A stretch of 45,623 nucleotides of DNA from an uncultured Eubacteriales bacterium (lineage in GTDB: Bacteria > Bacillota > Clostridia > Christensenellales > Aristaeellaceae): positions 1-45,623 of the forward strand of contig ONCV01000017.1 of NCBI GenBank assembly GCA_900316415.1. Reading direction: 5' to 3'. This document shows positions 23,553 to 32,957 of the stretch, piece after piece. The notes beneath the pieces were generated by a model that ran no database searches, had not been told where the DNA came from, and was given only the letters and a program-made list of their open reading frames with translations. The translations under genes and the position numbers were made by a program. How positions within the stretch are numbered: position 1 is the stretch's first letter; the number at the start of each line of letters is the position of its first letter.

Positions 23553-24470
23553 ATGACGACCGGCGCAATGCCCCGCAGGATGCCGCAGACCATGAAGGCG
23601 GCCCGAAGACGGGAGAACCTGGCGGCCTATCTCTTCATGGCGCCGAGCCTGCTCTTCTTCCTGGGGTTTGTCATCTTTCCCATGGGAATGTGCCTGGTGA
23701 CCAGCTTCTTCAACTATACCATGACGGATTTCAGCTGGATCGGCCTGGCAAATTATGTGGAGATGTTCCAGGATGCCATCTTTGGCAAAGCCCTGGTGAA
23801 TACGATCGTGATTGTGGTGGTCAGCGTGCCGCTGACCTGCATGTTCTCCCTGTGGGTGGCATCCCTGATCTATAAGATGCGGGAAATCCATACCTCCTTC
23901 TTCCGCTGCGTGTTCTATCTGCCGGTGGTGACCGGATCGGTGGCGGTGACGGTGGTCTGGAAATGGATCTTCAATAATTATTACGGCGTACTGAACTACG
24001 TCTGCAAAACCCTCGGCCTGATTTCCCGGAATATCAACTGGCTGGGCAATCCGGATTATGCCCTGGCGTGCATCATCACGATCCTGCTGACCACCTCGGT
24101 GGGTCAGCCCATTGTGCTGTATGTTTCCGCCCTGAGCAATGTGGATCATTCCCTGATCGAGGCGGCTTCCGTGGACGGAGCAACCAACATGCAGGTTTTC
24201 TGGAAGATCAAATGGCCGCAGATCATGCCCACGACCCTGTATATTCTGGTGATCACGACCATCAACAGCTTCCAGTGCTTCGCGCTGATTCAGCTGCTGA
24301 CCTCGGGCGGGCCAAACAACGCGACCCAGACCATCATGTATTATATCTATTACAATGCCTTCAAGCTGTCCCGCTACGGATACGGAAGCGCGATGGGCAT
24401 CATTCTGGCCGTCATTATCGCGCTCTTCAGCGCCCTGCAGTTCCGACTGGCCAAGACGGACAACGGATAA
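23553..24470 (+). CDS. ABC transporter permease (MalF/UgpA type)
   Basis: The 305-residue inner-membrane subunit has six hydrophobic segments. The first is LAAYLFMAPSLLFFLGFVIF. The EAA loop, which contacts the ATPase, reads EAASVDGATNMQVFWKIKWP. The ATG at 23553 has AAGGAGG upstream; longer starts run through the preceding hairpin. It is the first of two permeases of the predicted sialic-acid importer. Confidence 0.92.
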   Translation: MTTGAMPRRMPQTMKAARRRENLAAYLFMAPSLLFFLGFVIFPMGMCLVTSFFNYTMTDFSWIGLANYVEMFQDAIFGKALVNTIVIVVVSVPLTCMFSLWVASLIYKMREIHTSFFRCVFYLPVVTGSVAVTVVWKWIFNNYYGVLNYVCKTLGLISRNINWLGNPDYALACIITILLTTSVGQPIVLYVSALSNVDHSLIEAASVDGATNMQVFWKIKWPQIMPTTLYILVITTINSFQCFALIQLLTSGGPNNATQTIMYYIYYNAFKLSRYGYGSAMGIILAVIIALFSALQFRLAKTDNG

Positions 24471-24482
24471 GGAGGGGAGAAT

Positions 24483-25370
24483 ATGCAAGCGACTGCGAAT
24501 CTCCGGCGGGTGAAAGCCGGACCGGACAACACGGATCACAGCGTTCATCAGGTGACCCCCTATTCCGTGATCGGGGTGGTGCTGCTGATCATTCTCGCGC
24601 TGCTGTTCATGTTCCCGCTGTACTGGATTCTGACGGGCTCCTTCAAGACCCAGCAGGCCGTGAATTCCGCGGTTCCCGTCTGGTTCCCCACGGGGGACAC
24701 GGTGACCATGCGGAACTATACGGAGCTGTTCAACCGTCCGGCGGTGACCTGGCTGCTGAACACGGTGTTCATCTGCGCCATGGCCATGGGCCTGACCTGC
24801 ATCTCCGCCTCCATGGGCGGATACGCGCTGGCCAAGAAAAAATTCGTCGGCAGGGCCTTCCTCTTCTCCCTGTTTGTCTGCGCCATGGCCCTTCCCAAGC
24901 AGGTGATTCTGATCCCGCTGCTGAAGGAGCTGGCGTTCCTGAAGCTGCACAACACCCTGTGGGCGGTGATCCTGCCCACGGTGGGCTGGCCGTTCGGCGT
25001 CTTCCTGATGAAACAGTTCAGCGAAAATATTCCCGGAGAGCTGCTGGAGGCGGCCCGGATCGATGGGGCAGGGGAGGCGAGAACCTTCGTCGAAATCGTG
25101 CTGCCCCTGATCAAGCCCGGCATCGGTGCCCTGGCGATCTTCACCTTCATCACGGCCTGGAACGATTATTTCCTGCAGCTGATCATGCTGAATGACACGC
25201 GCGTTCTGACCATCTCCCTGGGCATCGCCAAGCTGCAGACCGAGCTCTCCACGGACTTCGGCCTGATCATGGCCGGCGCGGCGGCCGGCTCCGTACCCAT
25301 TATCATTATTTTCCTGATTTTCCAGAAATTCTTTACCCGCGGCATTACCATGGGCGCGGTGAAGGGATAA
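24483..25370 (+). CDS. ABC transporter permease (MalG/UgpE type)
   Basis: The 295-residue second permease has a cytosolic N-terminus of about 30 residues, then six hydrophobic segments beginning YSVIGVVLLIILALLFMFPL. The EAA loop is EAARIDGAGEARTFVEIVLP. GGAGGGGAGA lies before the ATG, 12 bases after the first permease. It should pair with the upstream permease to form the channel of a CUT1 importer. Confidence 0.92.
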   Translation: MQATANLRRVKAGPDNTDHSVHQVTPYSVIGVVLLIILALLFMFPLYWILTGSFKTQQAVNSAVPVWFPTGDTVTMRNYTELFNRPAVTWLLNTVFICAMAMGLTCISASMGGYALAKKKFVGRAFLFSLFVCAMALPKQVILIPLLKELAFLKLHNTLWAVILPTVGWPFGVFLMKQFSENIPGELLEAARIDGAGEARTFVEIVLPLIKPGIGALAIFTFITAWNDYFLQLIMLNDTRVLTISLGIAKLQTELSTDFGLIMAGAAAGSVPIIIIFLIFQKFFTRGITMGAVKG

Positions 25371-25387
25371 ACAGAAGGAGAAAGAAA

Positions 25388-26299
25388 ATGCAGATTGAAA
25401 AGTATCAGGGTGTCATTCCGGCCTTCTATGCCTGCTATGAGGAGAACGGCACCGTGTCCCGGGATAGGGCCCGGAAGCTGGCCCGGCACCTGGTCAGCAA
25501 GGGAGTGCGGGGCCTGTATGTGGGCGGCTCCTCCGGAGAATGCATCTATCAGGAGAAGGAGGAGCGGATGGCGCTTCTCGAGGCCGTGATGGAGGAAGTC
25601 CGGGGAGAATGCACCGTCATCGCCCACGTGGCCTGCAACAACACGAACGAATCCCGCCAGCTGGCGGCTCATGCCGAAAGCCTGGGCGTGGACGCTATCG
25701 CCAGCATTCCCCCGATCTATTTCCATCTTCCGCCCCACGCCATTGCGAAATATTGGAACGATATTTCCGATGCGGCTCCGAATACCGATTTCATTATCTA
25801 CAATATCCCCCAGCTGGCCGGCGTCGCCCTGACCCCGGATCTGTTCCGGGAGATGCGGAAGAACCCGCGCGTCATCGGGGTCAAGAATTCCTCCATGCCC
25901 ACCTATGACATTGAGATTTTCCTCCGGGAAGGGGGAGAGGACTGCGTCGTTTTCAACGGACCGGACGAGCAGTTTGTGGCGGGACGCTGCTGCGGCGCAA
26001 CGGGCGGAATCGGCGGTACCTATGGCGCCATGCCGGAACTTTTCCTGAAGATGGACCGGCTGATCCGGGAAGGACATCCGGAGCAGGCAATCCCCCTTCA
26101 GCATGAAGCCAACGCCATTATCGAGGAAATGTGCGGCTGCCACGGCAGCATGTATGCGGTGATCAAGGCGATTCTCCGGATCAATGAAGGGCTGGAGCTG
26201 GGCTCCGTCCGGGCGCCCATGCCGGAGCTGATTCCGGAGGACATGCCGAAGGTCGAAGCCGCCGCTGAACATATCCGACAGGCGGTCAGCCGGCTGTAA
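25388..26299 (+). CDS. nanA: N-acetylneuraminate lyase
   Basis: This aldolase splits N-acetylneuraminate into ManNAc and pyruvate. The 303-residue TIM barrel of the DapA/NanA family has GGSSGE (46-51, carboxylate binding), YNIPQLAGVALT with catalytic Tyr138, and GVKNSS with Schiff-base Lys166. FNGPDEQF and GGIGGTYGAMPE are typical of NanA rather than DapA. It follows the permeases by 17 bases with AGAAGGAGAAA as ribosome binding site. With nanE and nanK across the divergent promoter it completes the route from sialic acid to GlcNAc-6-P. Confidence 0.9.
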   Translation: MQIEKYQGVIPAFYACYEENGTVSRDRARKLARHLVSKGVRGLYVGGSSGECIYQEKEERMALLEAVMEEVRGECTVIAHVACNNTNESRQLAAHAESLGVDAIASIPPIYFHLPPHAIAKYWNDISDAAPNTDFIIYNIPQLAGVALTPDLFREMRKNPRVIGVKNSSMPTYDIEIFLREGGEDCVVFNGPDEQFVAGRCCGATGGIGGTYGAMPELFLKMDRLIREGHPEQAIPLQHEANAIIEEMCGCHGSMYAVIKAILRINEGLELGSVRAPMPELIPEDMPKVEAAAEHIRQAVSRL

Positions 26300-26338
26300 C
26301 CGGAAGCGGCGGAAGCCATCCGCGCGGGGGAGAAAGGC

Positions 26339-26995
26339 ATGAAAAAACATATTGTATGCTTCGGGGATTCCAACACCCATGGATACTGCGCGGATCCGAA
26401 GGACTGCGCGGAGGGCGGAAACCGCTTCAACGAATCGGAGCGGTGGACCTGTCTGCTGCAGGAAAAGATGGGAAAGGACGCGCTGATCCTGGAAGAGGGC
26501 CTCAGCGGCCGGACCACGGTGTTTCGGGATCCGCTGCATGAGTGCATGGCCGGCACGGATGCCATTTACAGCGTTCTGATGAGCCACGAGCCGGTGGACC
26601 TGCTGATCCTGATGCTCGGTACCAACGATACCAAGGAACGGTTCGGCGCCAATGCCGCCTGTATCGGAATCGGCATGGAGCGGCTGATCGAGAAGGCGAA
26701 GGGCATCCCCTGCTGGCGGAACGGAGCGCCCCGGATCCTGCTGGTCTGCCCGCCGGCCATCGGGGAAGGACTCTATGATGTGCCGGAAGGGGAACCCATG
26801 GGAGCCGGCTGTCCGGAAAAATCCCGGGGCCTGGCACGGCACTTCCGGGCAGCGGCGGAAAGACAGGGCTGCGCCTTCCTGGACGCGGAAGGCGTGGCGG
26901 AATTCAACCGGATTGACTGCATGCATCTGACGAAGAAGGGACATCGCCAGCTGGCCGACCGGCTGGCTGCCCTGCTTCCGGATCTTCTGAGGTAA
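26339..26995 (+). CDS. SGNH/GDSL hydrolase, possible sialate O-acetylesterase
   Basis: The 218-residue esterase has the SGNH blocks: FGDSNTHGY with nucleophile Ser11, the GLSGRTT block, LGTNDTKERFG (block III, Asn) and DCMHLTKKGH (catalytic Asp and His). Closest in style to arylesterase-type SGNH proteins. There is no signal peptide, so it acts in the cytosol. As the last gene of the nan operon it probably removes O-acetyl groups from imported sialic acids; this is inference from position. Confidence 0.85.
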   Translation: MKKHIVCFGDSNTHGYCADPKDCAEGGNRFNESERWTCLLQEKMGKDALILEEGLSGRTTVFRDPLHECMAGTDAIYSVLMSHEPVDLLILMLGTNDTKERFGANAACIGIGMERLIEKAKGIPCWRNGAPRILLVCPPAIGEGLYDVPEGEPMGAGCPEKSRGLARHFRAAAERQGCAFLDAEGVAEFNRIDCMHLTKKGHRQLADRLAALLPDLLR

Positions 26996-27025
26996 ATTTT
27001 TGCTTTCCTTTTTCGGAAAACCATG

Positions 27026-27031
27026 TATAAT
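27026..27031 (+). promoter_or_regulatory. -10 element of the ackA promoter
   Basis: A perfect TATAAT 45 bases before ackA. The nearest TTG (TTGCTT at 27000-27005) is 20 bp away, too far for a standard -35. Confidence 0.5.
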
Positions 27032-27075
27032 AAAGCAGGTATACCCCTGAATACAAATAAGGAGACGGAATAACG

Positions 27076-28314
27076 ATGAAAATTCTGGTGGTAAACGCGG
27101 GTTCCTCCTCGCTGAAGTATCAGCTGATTGACATGGAGGGCGAGAAGGAGCTGGCCAAGGGTCTGGTGGAACGGATCGGCATTGAGGGAAGCCGTCTGAA
27201 GCACAGCGCGGGCGAGAAGAGCACGGTGGTGGAGGAGCCGATCCCCGATCACGAGGCCGCTGCGCAGCTGATGCTGAAGATCCTGCAGGACAAGGAATAC
27301 GGCGTTATCCGCAGCACGGATGAAATCGGCGCGGTGGGCCACCGGGTTCTGCACGGCGGGAACAAGTTTACCGCCTCCATGATCGTGAACCAGGAAGTGA
27401 AGGACGCGATCCGCGAATGCTTCCCCCTCGGACCGCTGCACAATCCTGCCAACCTGATGGGCATCGAAGCCTGCGAAAAAGTCATGAAGGGAACGCCCCA
27501 GGTCGCCGTGTTCGATACCGCCTTCCATCAGACGATGCCCCCCAAGGCCTATATGTACGGCGTGCCGAAAATGTATGAGGAAAAGCTGCATGTCCGCCGC
27601 TACGGCTTCCACGGCACGAGCCATCGCTATGTGAGCCACAGGGTATGCGAATTCCTGGGCATCCGCCCGGAAGGAAAGCGCATCATCATCGCGCATCTGG
27701 GGAACGGATCCAGCCTCAGCGCCGTGAAGGACGGCAAGTGCCAGGATACCTCCATGGGCCTGACGCCTCTGGAAGGCCTGCTGATGGGAACCCGCTGCGG
27801 CAGCCTGGATCCCGCCGTGGTGCAGTTCATCGCCAACAATCCCCTGAATGACGACGGCACCCCCATGGGTCACCCCATCAGCGTGGATGAGGTGCTGACC
27901 ATGATGAACAAGAAGAGCGGCCTGCTGGGCATCAGCGGAAAGAGCAGCGACTGCCGCGACGTGGAACAGCTGGCCGCCGAGGGCAGCGAGGACGCGAAGC
28001 TGGCCATGGACATGCTGATCTACGGCATCAAGAAGTACATTGGCTCCTATGCCGCAGCCATGGGCGGCGTGGATATCATCTGCTTCACCGCGGGCATCGG
28101 GGAGAACAACGATGTGCTTCGGGCCCGGGTGATGGAAGGCATGGAATTCCTCGGCGCGAAGCTGGATCCGGAGAAGAACCGGGGCAAGGGAGAGAAGATC
28201 ATCAGCGCGGATGACAGCAAGGTAACCGTGTGCGTGATCCCCACCAATGAGGAGATCATGATTGCCCGGGATACGTTGGATCTGGTGACGACCGGCAAAG
28301 TCAGGGATAATTGA
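27076..28314 (+). CDS. ackA: Acetate kinase
   Basis: This enzyme makes ATP and acetate from acetyl phosphate, the energy-yielding end of acetate fermentation. The 412-residue product begins MKILVVNAGSSSLKYQL (family signature 1) and contains YGFHGTSHRYVSHR (signature 2, catalytic His/Arg region) and the HLGNGSSLSA nucleotide-binding segment. Length is normal. GGAGACGG precedes the ATG. pta is not beside it. Its order with DUF177 and rpmF downstream is common in Clostridia. Confidence 0.97.
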   Translation: MKILVVNAGSSSLKYQLIDMEGEKELAKGLVERIGIEGSRLKHSAGEKSTVVEEPIPDHEAAAQLMLKILQDKEYGVIRSTDEIGAVGHRVLHGGNKFTASMIVNQEVKDAIRECFPLGPLHNPANLMGIEACEKVMKGTPQVAVFDTAFHQTMPPKAYMYGVPKMYEEKLHVRRYGFHGTSHRYVSHRVCEFLGIRPEGKRIIIAHLGNGSSLSAVKDGKCQDTSMGLTPLEGLLMGTRCGSLDPAVVQFIANNPLNDDGTPMGHPISVDEVLTMMNKKSGLLGISGKSSDCRDVEQLAAEGSEDAKLAMDMLIYGIKKYIGSYAAAMGGVDIICFTAGIGENNDVLRARVMEGMEFLGAKLDPEKNRGKGEKIISADDSKVTVCVIPTNEEIMIARDTLDLVTTGKVRDN

Positions 28315-28327
28315 ACCTGGAGCTCCT

Positions 28328-28353
28328 GGGGGGCATAGGCCCCCCTTTTTTTT
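28328..28353 (+). terminator. Terminator of ackA
   Basis: GGGGGG-catagg-CCCCCC followed by a run of eight T. Confidence 0.88.
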
Positions 28354-28465
28354 CGGAGAAAAGTCCGGACCGGAGGCAATCCGGGAAAAACGCGGGCGGT
28401 TTCCGGAACGATCCGGGAACCGGAGCGGCCTCCCCCGGAAATGCCCCGGGAAATTGAAAATGTTG

Positions 28466-28494
28466 TTGACAAAAGGATTTCATACCGCTATAAT
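28466..28494 (+). promoter_or_regulatory. Promoter of the DUF177-rpmF operon
   Basis: Perfect consensus: TTGACA (28466-28471), 17 bp, TATAAT (28489-28494). Confidence 0.9.
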
Positions 28495-28522
28495 ATTCAG
28501 CGGTCGCATTTGAGGTGAGGAC

Positions 28523-29014
28523 ATGGAACTGGATGTTTCCAGGGCGATCGCCCAGCCAGGTCAGGAATTCCCCTTCTCCGGGACGCAGGCCATTGCGGAT
28601 CAGGAGATCTACGGCACAGTGGTTCGGATTGACGACTGTGCGGTGGAAGGGACGTTCATGGCCGACGATGAAGGGAATGTTTCCGTGAGAGGACGGGTCG
28701 AAACCGTTGCTCACGCCCCCTGTGCCAACTGTCTGAAGGATGCTTCGGCGAAGATTGAAAACGATTTCGACGAGGAATTCATCCGGAACGGTGATCCCGA
28801 GGATGACGAGATTTTCGCCTACGAGGGGCATCACGTGCAAATGGACAAGCTGGTCATGTCTTACGCCGTCATGGCTCTGCCGATCCGCTTCCTTTGCAGG
28901 GAGGATTGTCCGGGCTTTGAGTATACGGACCGGACGGAAGCCCCGGAAGAAAGCGGGGTTCAGCACCCGTTTGCGGGGCTGAGGCAATTGCTTGATCAAA
29001 TGGAGGAGGTGTAA
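28523..29014 (+). CDS. DUF177 (YceD-like) protein
   Basis: The 163-residue cytosolic protein is of the DUF177 family, whose members sit next to rpmF and are linked to 23S rRNA or ribosome metabolism. Cysteine pairs CANC (mid-protein) and CREDC (near the end) are visible, as in family members with a possible metal site. The start follows GAGGTGAGG. It is 2 bases from rpmF, so the two are cotranscribed from the consensus promoter. Confidence 0.9.
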   Translation: MELDVSRAIAQPGQEFPFSGTQAIADQEIYGTVVRIDDCAVEGTFMADDEGNVSVRGRVETVAHAPCANCLKDASAKIENDFDEEFIRNGDPEDDEIFAYEGHHVQMDKLVMSYAVMALPIRFLCREDCPGFEYTDRTEAPEESGVQHPFAGLRQLLDQMEEV

Positions 29015-29016
29015 AC

Positions 29017-29208
29017 ATGGCTGTACCGAAGGGGAAAATATCCAAGGCTCGCAGAAACAGCCGCCGCGCCAATTGGAAGCTCAGTCTGCCTGGGATCGTG
29101 GAATGCCCCCAGTGCCACCAGATGAAGCTGGCGCACCGTGTGTGCAAAAACTGCGGTTATTATAACGGCGTCCAGGTCGTCAACAAGGACGAAAAGAAGG
29201 ACGCCTGA
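29017..29208 (+). CDS. rpmF: 50S ribosomal protein L32
   Basis: A 63-residue basic protein starting [18 protein letters not shown], the L32 signature. The zinc ribbon CPQC ... CKNC is intact, so it is the zinc-containing form. AGGAGG lies upstream of the ATG, at the end of the DUF177 gene. Confidence 0.97.
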   Translation: MAVPKGKISKARRNSRRANWKLSLPGIVECPQCHQMKLAHRVCKNCGYYNGVQVVNKDEKKDA

Positions 29209-29241
29209 TTGTCGAGCCCATTTTTCAGACCAGGTTTGACG

Positions 29242-29273
29242 GCTCCGTCCTTTCGCGGGACGGAGCTTTTTTT
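29242..29273 (+). terminator. Terminator of rpmF
   Basis: GCTCCGTCC / GGACGGAGC stem with a 7-base loop, then seven T. Confidence 0.88.
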
Positions 29274-29348
29274 ACCCCCGGAGGCGGGTGACGGGTCCGC
29301 CGGGAAAAACCTTTCCTTACAGACAGGCTGCTCCAGGAGGGCGGCGGA

Positions 29349-32021
29349 ATGGAGAAAAACATGGCAAAGAAGAAGATGACCGGCGCGGATATGGCCACCC
29401 GGTTCGATCCGCAATCCATCGAGAAGGAGATCTACCAGGCCTGGGAGGACGCCGGGGCCTTTACAGCGCACCGGGTGGAGGGAAAGAAGCCCTTCACGAT
29501 CGTGATGCCGCCGCCCAATATTACCGGCCAGCTGCACATGGGCCATGCCATGGACTGCATCCTGCAGGATGCGCCCATCCGGTATCACCGGATGAAGGGG
29601 GATCCCACCCTGTGGCTGCCCGGTACGGACCACGCGGCCATTGCCACGGAGGTCAAGATTGTGGATGCCATGCGCAAGGAGGGGCTGACCAAGGAAAGCC
29701 TGGGCAGGGAGAAGTTCCTGGAACGGGCCTGGGACTGGAAGAAGGAATACGGCGGTCGCATCGTGAACCAGCAGCGCCGGATGGGCGTTAGCTGCGACTG
29801 GAGCCGGGAACGCTTCACCATGGACGAGGGCTGCAGCCGCGCCGTGCGCGAGGTGTTCGTGCGCCTGTATGAAAAGAACCTGATCTACCGCGGCCAGCGG
29901 ATGATCAACTGGTGCCCCAGCTGCCGCAGTGCCCTGAGCGACGCGGAAGTGGAATACCGGGAGCAGGATTCCCATCTCTGGCACATCCGCTATCCCGGAG
30001 TGGATGGCAGTGAAGGCGTCATCGTGGCGACCACCCGTCCGGAAACCATGCTGGGCGATACAGGCGTGGCCGTGAATCCCGCGGATGAACGGTATACCGC
30101 GCTGGTGGGCAAAAAGGTTATGCTGCCCATTATGAACCGGGAGATCCCGGTGGTGGCAGACGACTATGTGGAGATGGATTTCGGAACCGGCGCGGTAAAG
30201 ATGACCCCCGCCCATGACCCCAACGACTTCGAGGTCGCCCAGCGGCACAATCTGGAGATCATCACCGTCACCAACGACGACGGCACGATGAACGAGAATG
30301 CCGGAAGATTCAGCGGCATGGATCCGCTGGAATGCCGGAAGGCGGTGCTGGAGGAGCTGGAGCAGCTGGGTCTGCTGGTGAAGACGGAGGATTACAAGCA
30401 CAACGTCGGCTTCTGCTATCGCCACGGAAGCACCGTGGTGGAACCCCGGCTCAGCGAGCAGTGGTTCGTGAAGATGAAGCCCCTTGCCGAGCCGGCCATC
30501 GCCGCCGTGAAGGAAGGAAAGACGAAATTCCTGCCCGACCGGTTCAGCAAGATCTATTACAACTGGATGGAGAACATCCGGGACTGGTGCATCAGCCGCC
30601 AGCTGTGGTGGGGACACCGGATTCCCGCCTGGTACTGCGATGACTGCGGTGAAATGAGCGTCAGCCGGACGGATCTGACCGCCTGCCCGAAGTGCGGAAG
30701 CACCCGCATCCGCCAGGATGAGGACGTGCTGGATACCTGGTTCTCCTCCGCCCTGTGGCCCTTCTCGACCCTCGGCTGGCCGGATGAGACCGAGGATCTG
30801 AAGTATTTCTATCCGACCACCATGCTGGTGACCGGGTACGATATCATCTTCTTCTGGGTGGCCCGGATGATCTTCAGCGGAATCGAGCACATGGGGGAAA
30901 CGCCCTTTGAAACCGTGCTGATTCACGGCCTGGTCCGGGATGAAAAGGGACGGAAGATGTCCAAATCCCTGGGCAACGGCGTGGATCCCCTGGAAGTGGT
31001 GGATGAATACGGCGCGGACGCCCTGCGCTTCAGCCTGGTCATGGGTGTGAGCCCCGGAAACGATACCCGCTACAGCCGGGACCGGGTGGAGAGCGCGAGG
31101 AACTTTGCCAACAAGGTCTGGAACGCCAGCCGCTTCGTGCTGATGAATGTCAGCGAAAAGGGAAGCATTGATCCCGCGAAGCTGGAAACCGCGGACAAAT
31201 GGATTCTGAGCCGGCTGCAGACCGCCATTCGGGAGATCAGTGCCCACATGGAGGACGGCGACTTCGGCCTGGCGGCAACGAAGATTTATGATTTCGCCTG
31301 GAGCGAATTCTGCGACTGGTATATCGAGCTGAGCAAGGCCCGCCTGCTGGGCGAAGACGGAGACAGCAAGGATACCGCGAAGGCCGTGCTGATGTACGTG
31401 CTGGAGGCGCTGCTGAAGCTGCTGCATCCCTTCATGCCCTTCCTGACCGAGCAGGTGTACAAGTATCTGCCGGACAGCGAGGGATTCCTGATGCTGCAGA
31501 AATGGCCGGAGACCCGGGACGGCTTCGACTTCCGCGAGGACGAGAAGAAGATGCAGGGCGTGATGGAAATCATCCGCACGATCCGGAACCTGCGCAGTGA
31601 AATGAACGTGGCGCCTTCGAAGCGCACCCGCCTGATGTTGCTGGCCGGGGATGGCTGGCAGGAGACGCTGGAGAGCGGCGAGGGATACTTCCGCCGCCTG
31701 GCCGGTGCGGAGCATGTGGAGATGATCTCCGACCGGAATCAGGTGACGGAGAAGACCGTGTCCGCCGTGACGATGGCCGGCGAGCTCTTCATCCCCCTGG
31801 GCGACCTGGTGGATTTTGAAAAGGAGATTTCCCGCCTGCAGAAGGAACTGGACAACCTGGGCAAGGAGATGGAGAGAGCCCGGGGCAAGCTGAACAATCC
31901 CGGCTTTGTGGCCAAGGCTCCCGCGGCGCTGGTGGAAGGCGAAAAGGAAAAGCTGGCCGCCAATGAGCAGAAGGCCAGTGCCCTGGAAAGCCGCATCGCG
32001 GAACTGAAGGAAAACCTGTAA
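29349..32021 (+). CDS. valS: Valyl-tRNA synthetase
   Basis: This enzyme charges tRNA-Val. The 890-residue class I synthetase has the HIGH-type motif PPPNITGQLHMGHA (about 55-68), an editing domain with ATTRPETMLGDTGVAVNP, a cysteine pair region CDDCGEMS ... CPKCGS, and KMSKS in DEKGRKMSKSLGNGVDP. The C-terminus is the valine-type coiled coil (about 825-890). AGGAGG lies 8 bases before the ATG at 29349; ATG at 29361 is an alternative. No T-box leader is visible in the 75 bases after the rpmF terminator. Confidence 0.97.
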   Translation: MEKNMAKKKMTGADMATRFDPQSIEKEIYQAWEDAGAFTAHRVEGKKPFTIVMPPPNITGQLHMGHAMDCILQDAPIRYHRMKGDPTLWLPGTDHAAIATEVKIVDAMRKEGLTKESLGREKFLERAWDWKKEYGGRIVNQQRRMGVSCDWSRERFTMDEGCSRAVREVFVRLYEKNLIYRGQRMINWCPSCRSALSDAEVEYREQDSHLWHIRYPGVDGSEGVIVATTRPETMLGDTGVAVNPADERYTALVGKKVMLPIMNREIPVVADDYVEMDFGTGAVKMTPAHDPNDFEVAQRHNLEIITVTNDDGTMNENAGRFSGMDPLECRKAVLEELEQLGLLVKTEDYKHNVGFCYRHGSTVVEPRLSEQWFVKMKPLAEPAIAAVKEGKTKFLPDRFSKIYYNWMENIRDWCISRQLWWGHRIPAWYCDDCGEMSVSRTDLTACPKCGSTRIRQDEDVLDTWFSSALWPFSTLGWPDETEDLKYFYPTTMLVTGYDIIFFWVARMIFSGIEHMGETPFETVLIHGLVRDEKGRKMSKSLGNGVDPLEVVDEYGADALRFSLVMGVSPGNDTRYSRDRVESARNFANKVWNASRFVLMNVSEKGSIDPAKLETADKWILSRLQTAIREISAHMEDGDFGLAATKIYDFAWSEFCDWYIELSKARLLGEDGDSKDTAKAVLMYVLEALLKLLHPFMPFLTEQVYKYLPDSEGFLMLQKWPETRDGFDFREDEKKMQGVMEIIRTIRNLRSEMNVAPSKRTRLMLLAGDGWQETLESGEGYFRRLAGAEHVEMISDRNQVTEKTVSAVTMAGELFIPLGDLVDFEKEISRLQKELDNLGKEMERARGKLNNPGFVAKAPAALVEGEKEKLAANEQKASALESRIAELKENL

Positions 32022-32080
32022 GCGCCAGGCACGGAAACGGGCGGCGGTACAGCGGACGGGACAATCAAAGAGGGACGAAG

Positions 32081-32944
32081 ATGGCGAAACTGTATGTGGT
32101 GGCCACACCGATCGGAAATCTGGGAGATCTATCCCCCCGGGCGGTGGATACCCTTCGGGAGGCGGACCTGATCGCCGCGGAGGACACGCGGGTGACGGGA
32201 AAGCTGTGCCAGATTCACGGAATTCACACGCCGCTGACCAGCTGCCATCAGCATAACGAGGACACCAAGGGGGAGGCGCTGGCGGAACGGATGCTGGCGG
32301 AAGACCTGACGGTGGCGCTGACGACGGATGCCGGCACCCCCTGTGTGTCCGATCCCGGCTATGCGCTGGTAAAAGCCTGCGTGGAGCGGGGGATGGAAGT
32401 ACAGCCCATTCCCGGATGCTGCGCCGCGATCGCCGCGCTCAGCATTTCCGGATTCGATACCCGGGAGTTTGCCTTCTATGGATTTCTGCCACGGGAAAAG
32501 AAGGACCTGCGGGAAAAACTGACCGCCATTGCCCGGGAAACAAAGATCGCGGTACTGCACGAATCCCCCTTCCGGGTGATTGATCTGGTGGAAAATATCG
32601 CGGAAACGCTGCCCGGGGCGGAGATCAGCGCCAGCTGCGACCTGACCAAATTGCATGAAAAGACCCTCCGCGGCAGTGCGGAGAAAGTGCTGGAAAAACT
32701 GAAGGCCAATCCCAAGACGGAAAAAGGGGAATACTGCCTGGTGCTGGACCTGCACGGGGTCAACATCCCGGAGCCTGACGCCCCCCGCGGGGAAGAAACG
32801 GTGGAGGCCCGGCTGGTGGAAACGATGATTCAGCAGGGGCTGTCCCTGCGGGACGCGCAGAACGAACTGATTCTGAACGGGGAAAAGAAAAACGCCGTAA
32901 AACAGGCGGCGCTACATCTGAAGAGGCTGTTTGAGACGGACTGA
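32081..32944 (+). CDS. rsmI: 16S rRNA (cytidine1402-2'-O)-methyltransferase
   Basis: RsmI methylates the ribose of C1402 in the 16S rRNA decoding centre. The 287-residue SAM-dependent (tetrapyrrole methylase fold) product begins LYVVATPIGNLGDLSPRAV and has AAEDTRVTGKL and TTDAGTPCVSDPGYALV, both family signatures. GAGGGACG precedes the ATG. The stop is 13 bases before rsmH. Confidence 0.96.
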   Translation: MAKLYVVATPIGNLGDLSPRAVDTLREADLIAAEDTRVTGKLCQIHGIHTPLTSCHQHNEDTKGEALAERMLAEDLTVALTTDAGTPCVSDPGYALVKACVERGMEVQPIPGCCAAIAALSISGFDTREFAFYGFLPREKKDLREKLTAIARETKIAVLHESPFRVIDLVENIAETLPGAEISASCDLTKLHEKTLRGSAEKVLEKLKANPKTEKGEYCLVLDLHGVNIPEPDAPRGEETVEARLVETMIQQGLSLRDAQNELILNGEKKNAVKQAALHLKRLFETD

Positions 32945-32957
32945 GAAGGGGAAGGGA

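Noticed and set aside
27000..27031. Standard sigma-A promoter for ackA using TTGCTT at 27000
   Set aside because: The spacing to TATAAT is 20 bp, too long; only the -10 is accepted.
29274..29348. T-box leader upstream of valS
   Set aside because: Only 75 bases lie between the rpmF terminator and valS, too short for a T-box, and the conserved T-box sequence is absent.
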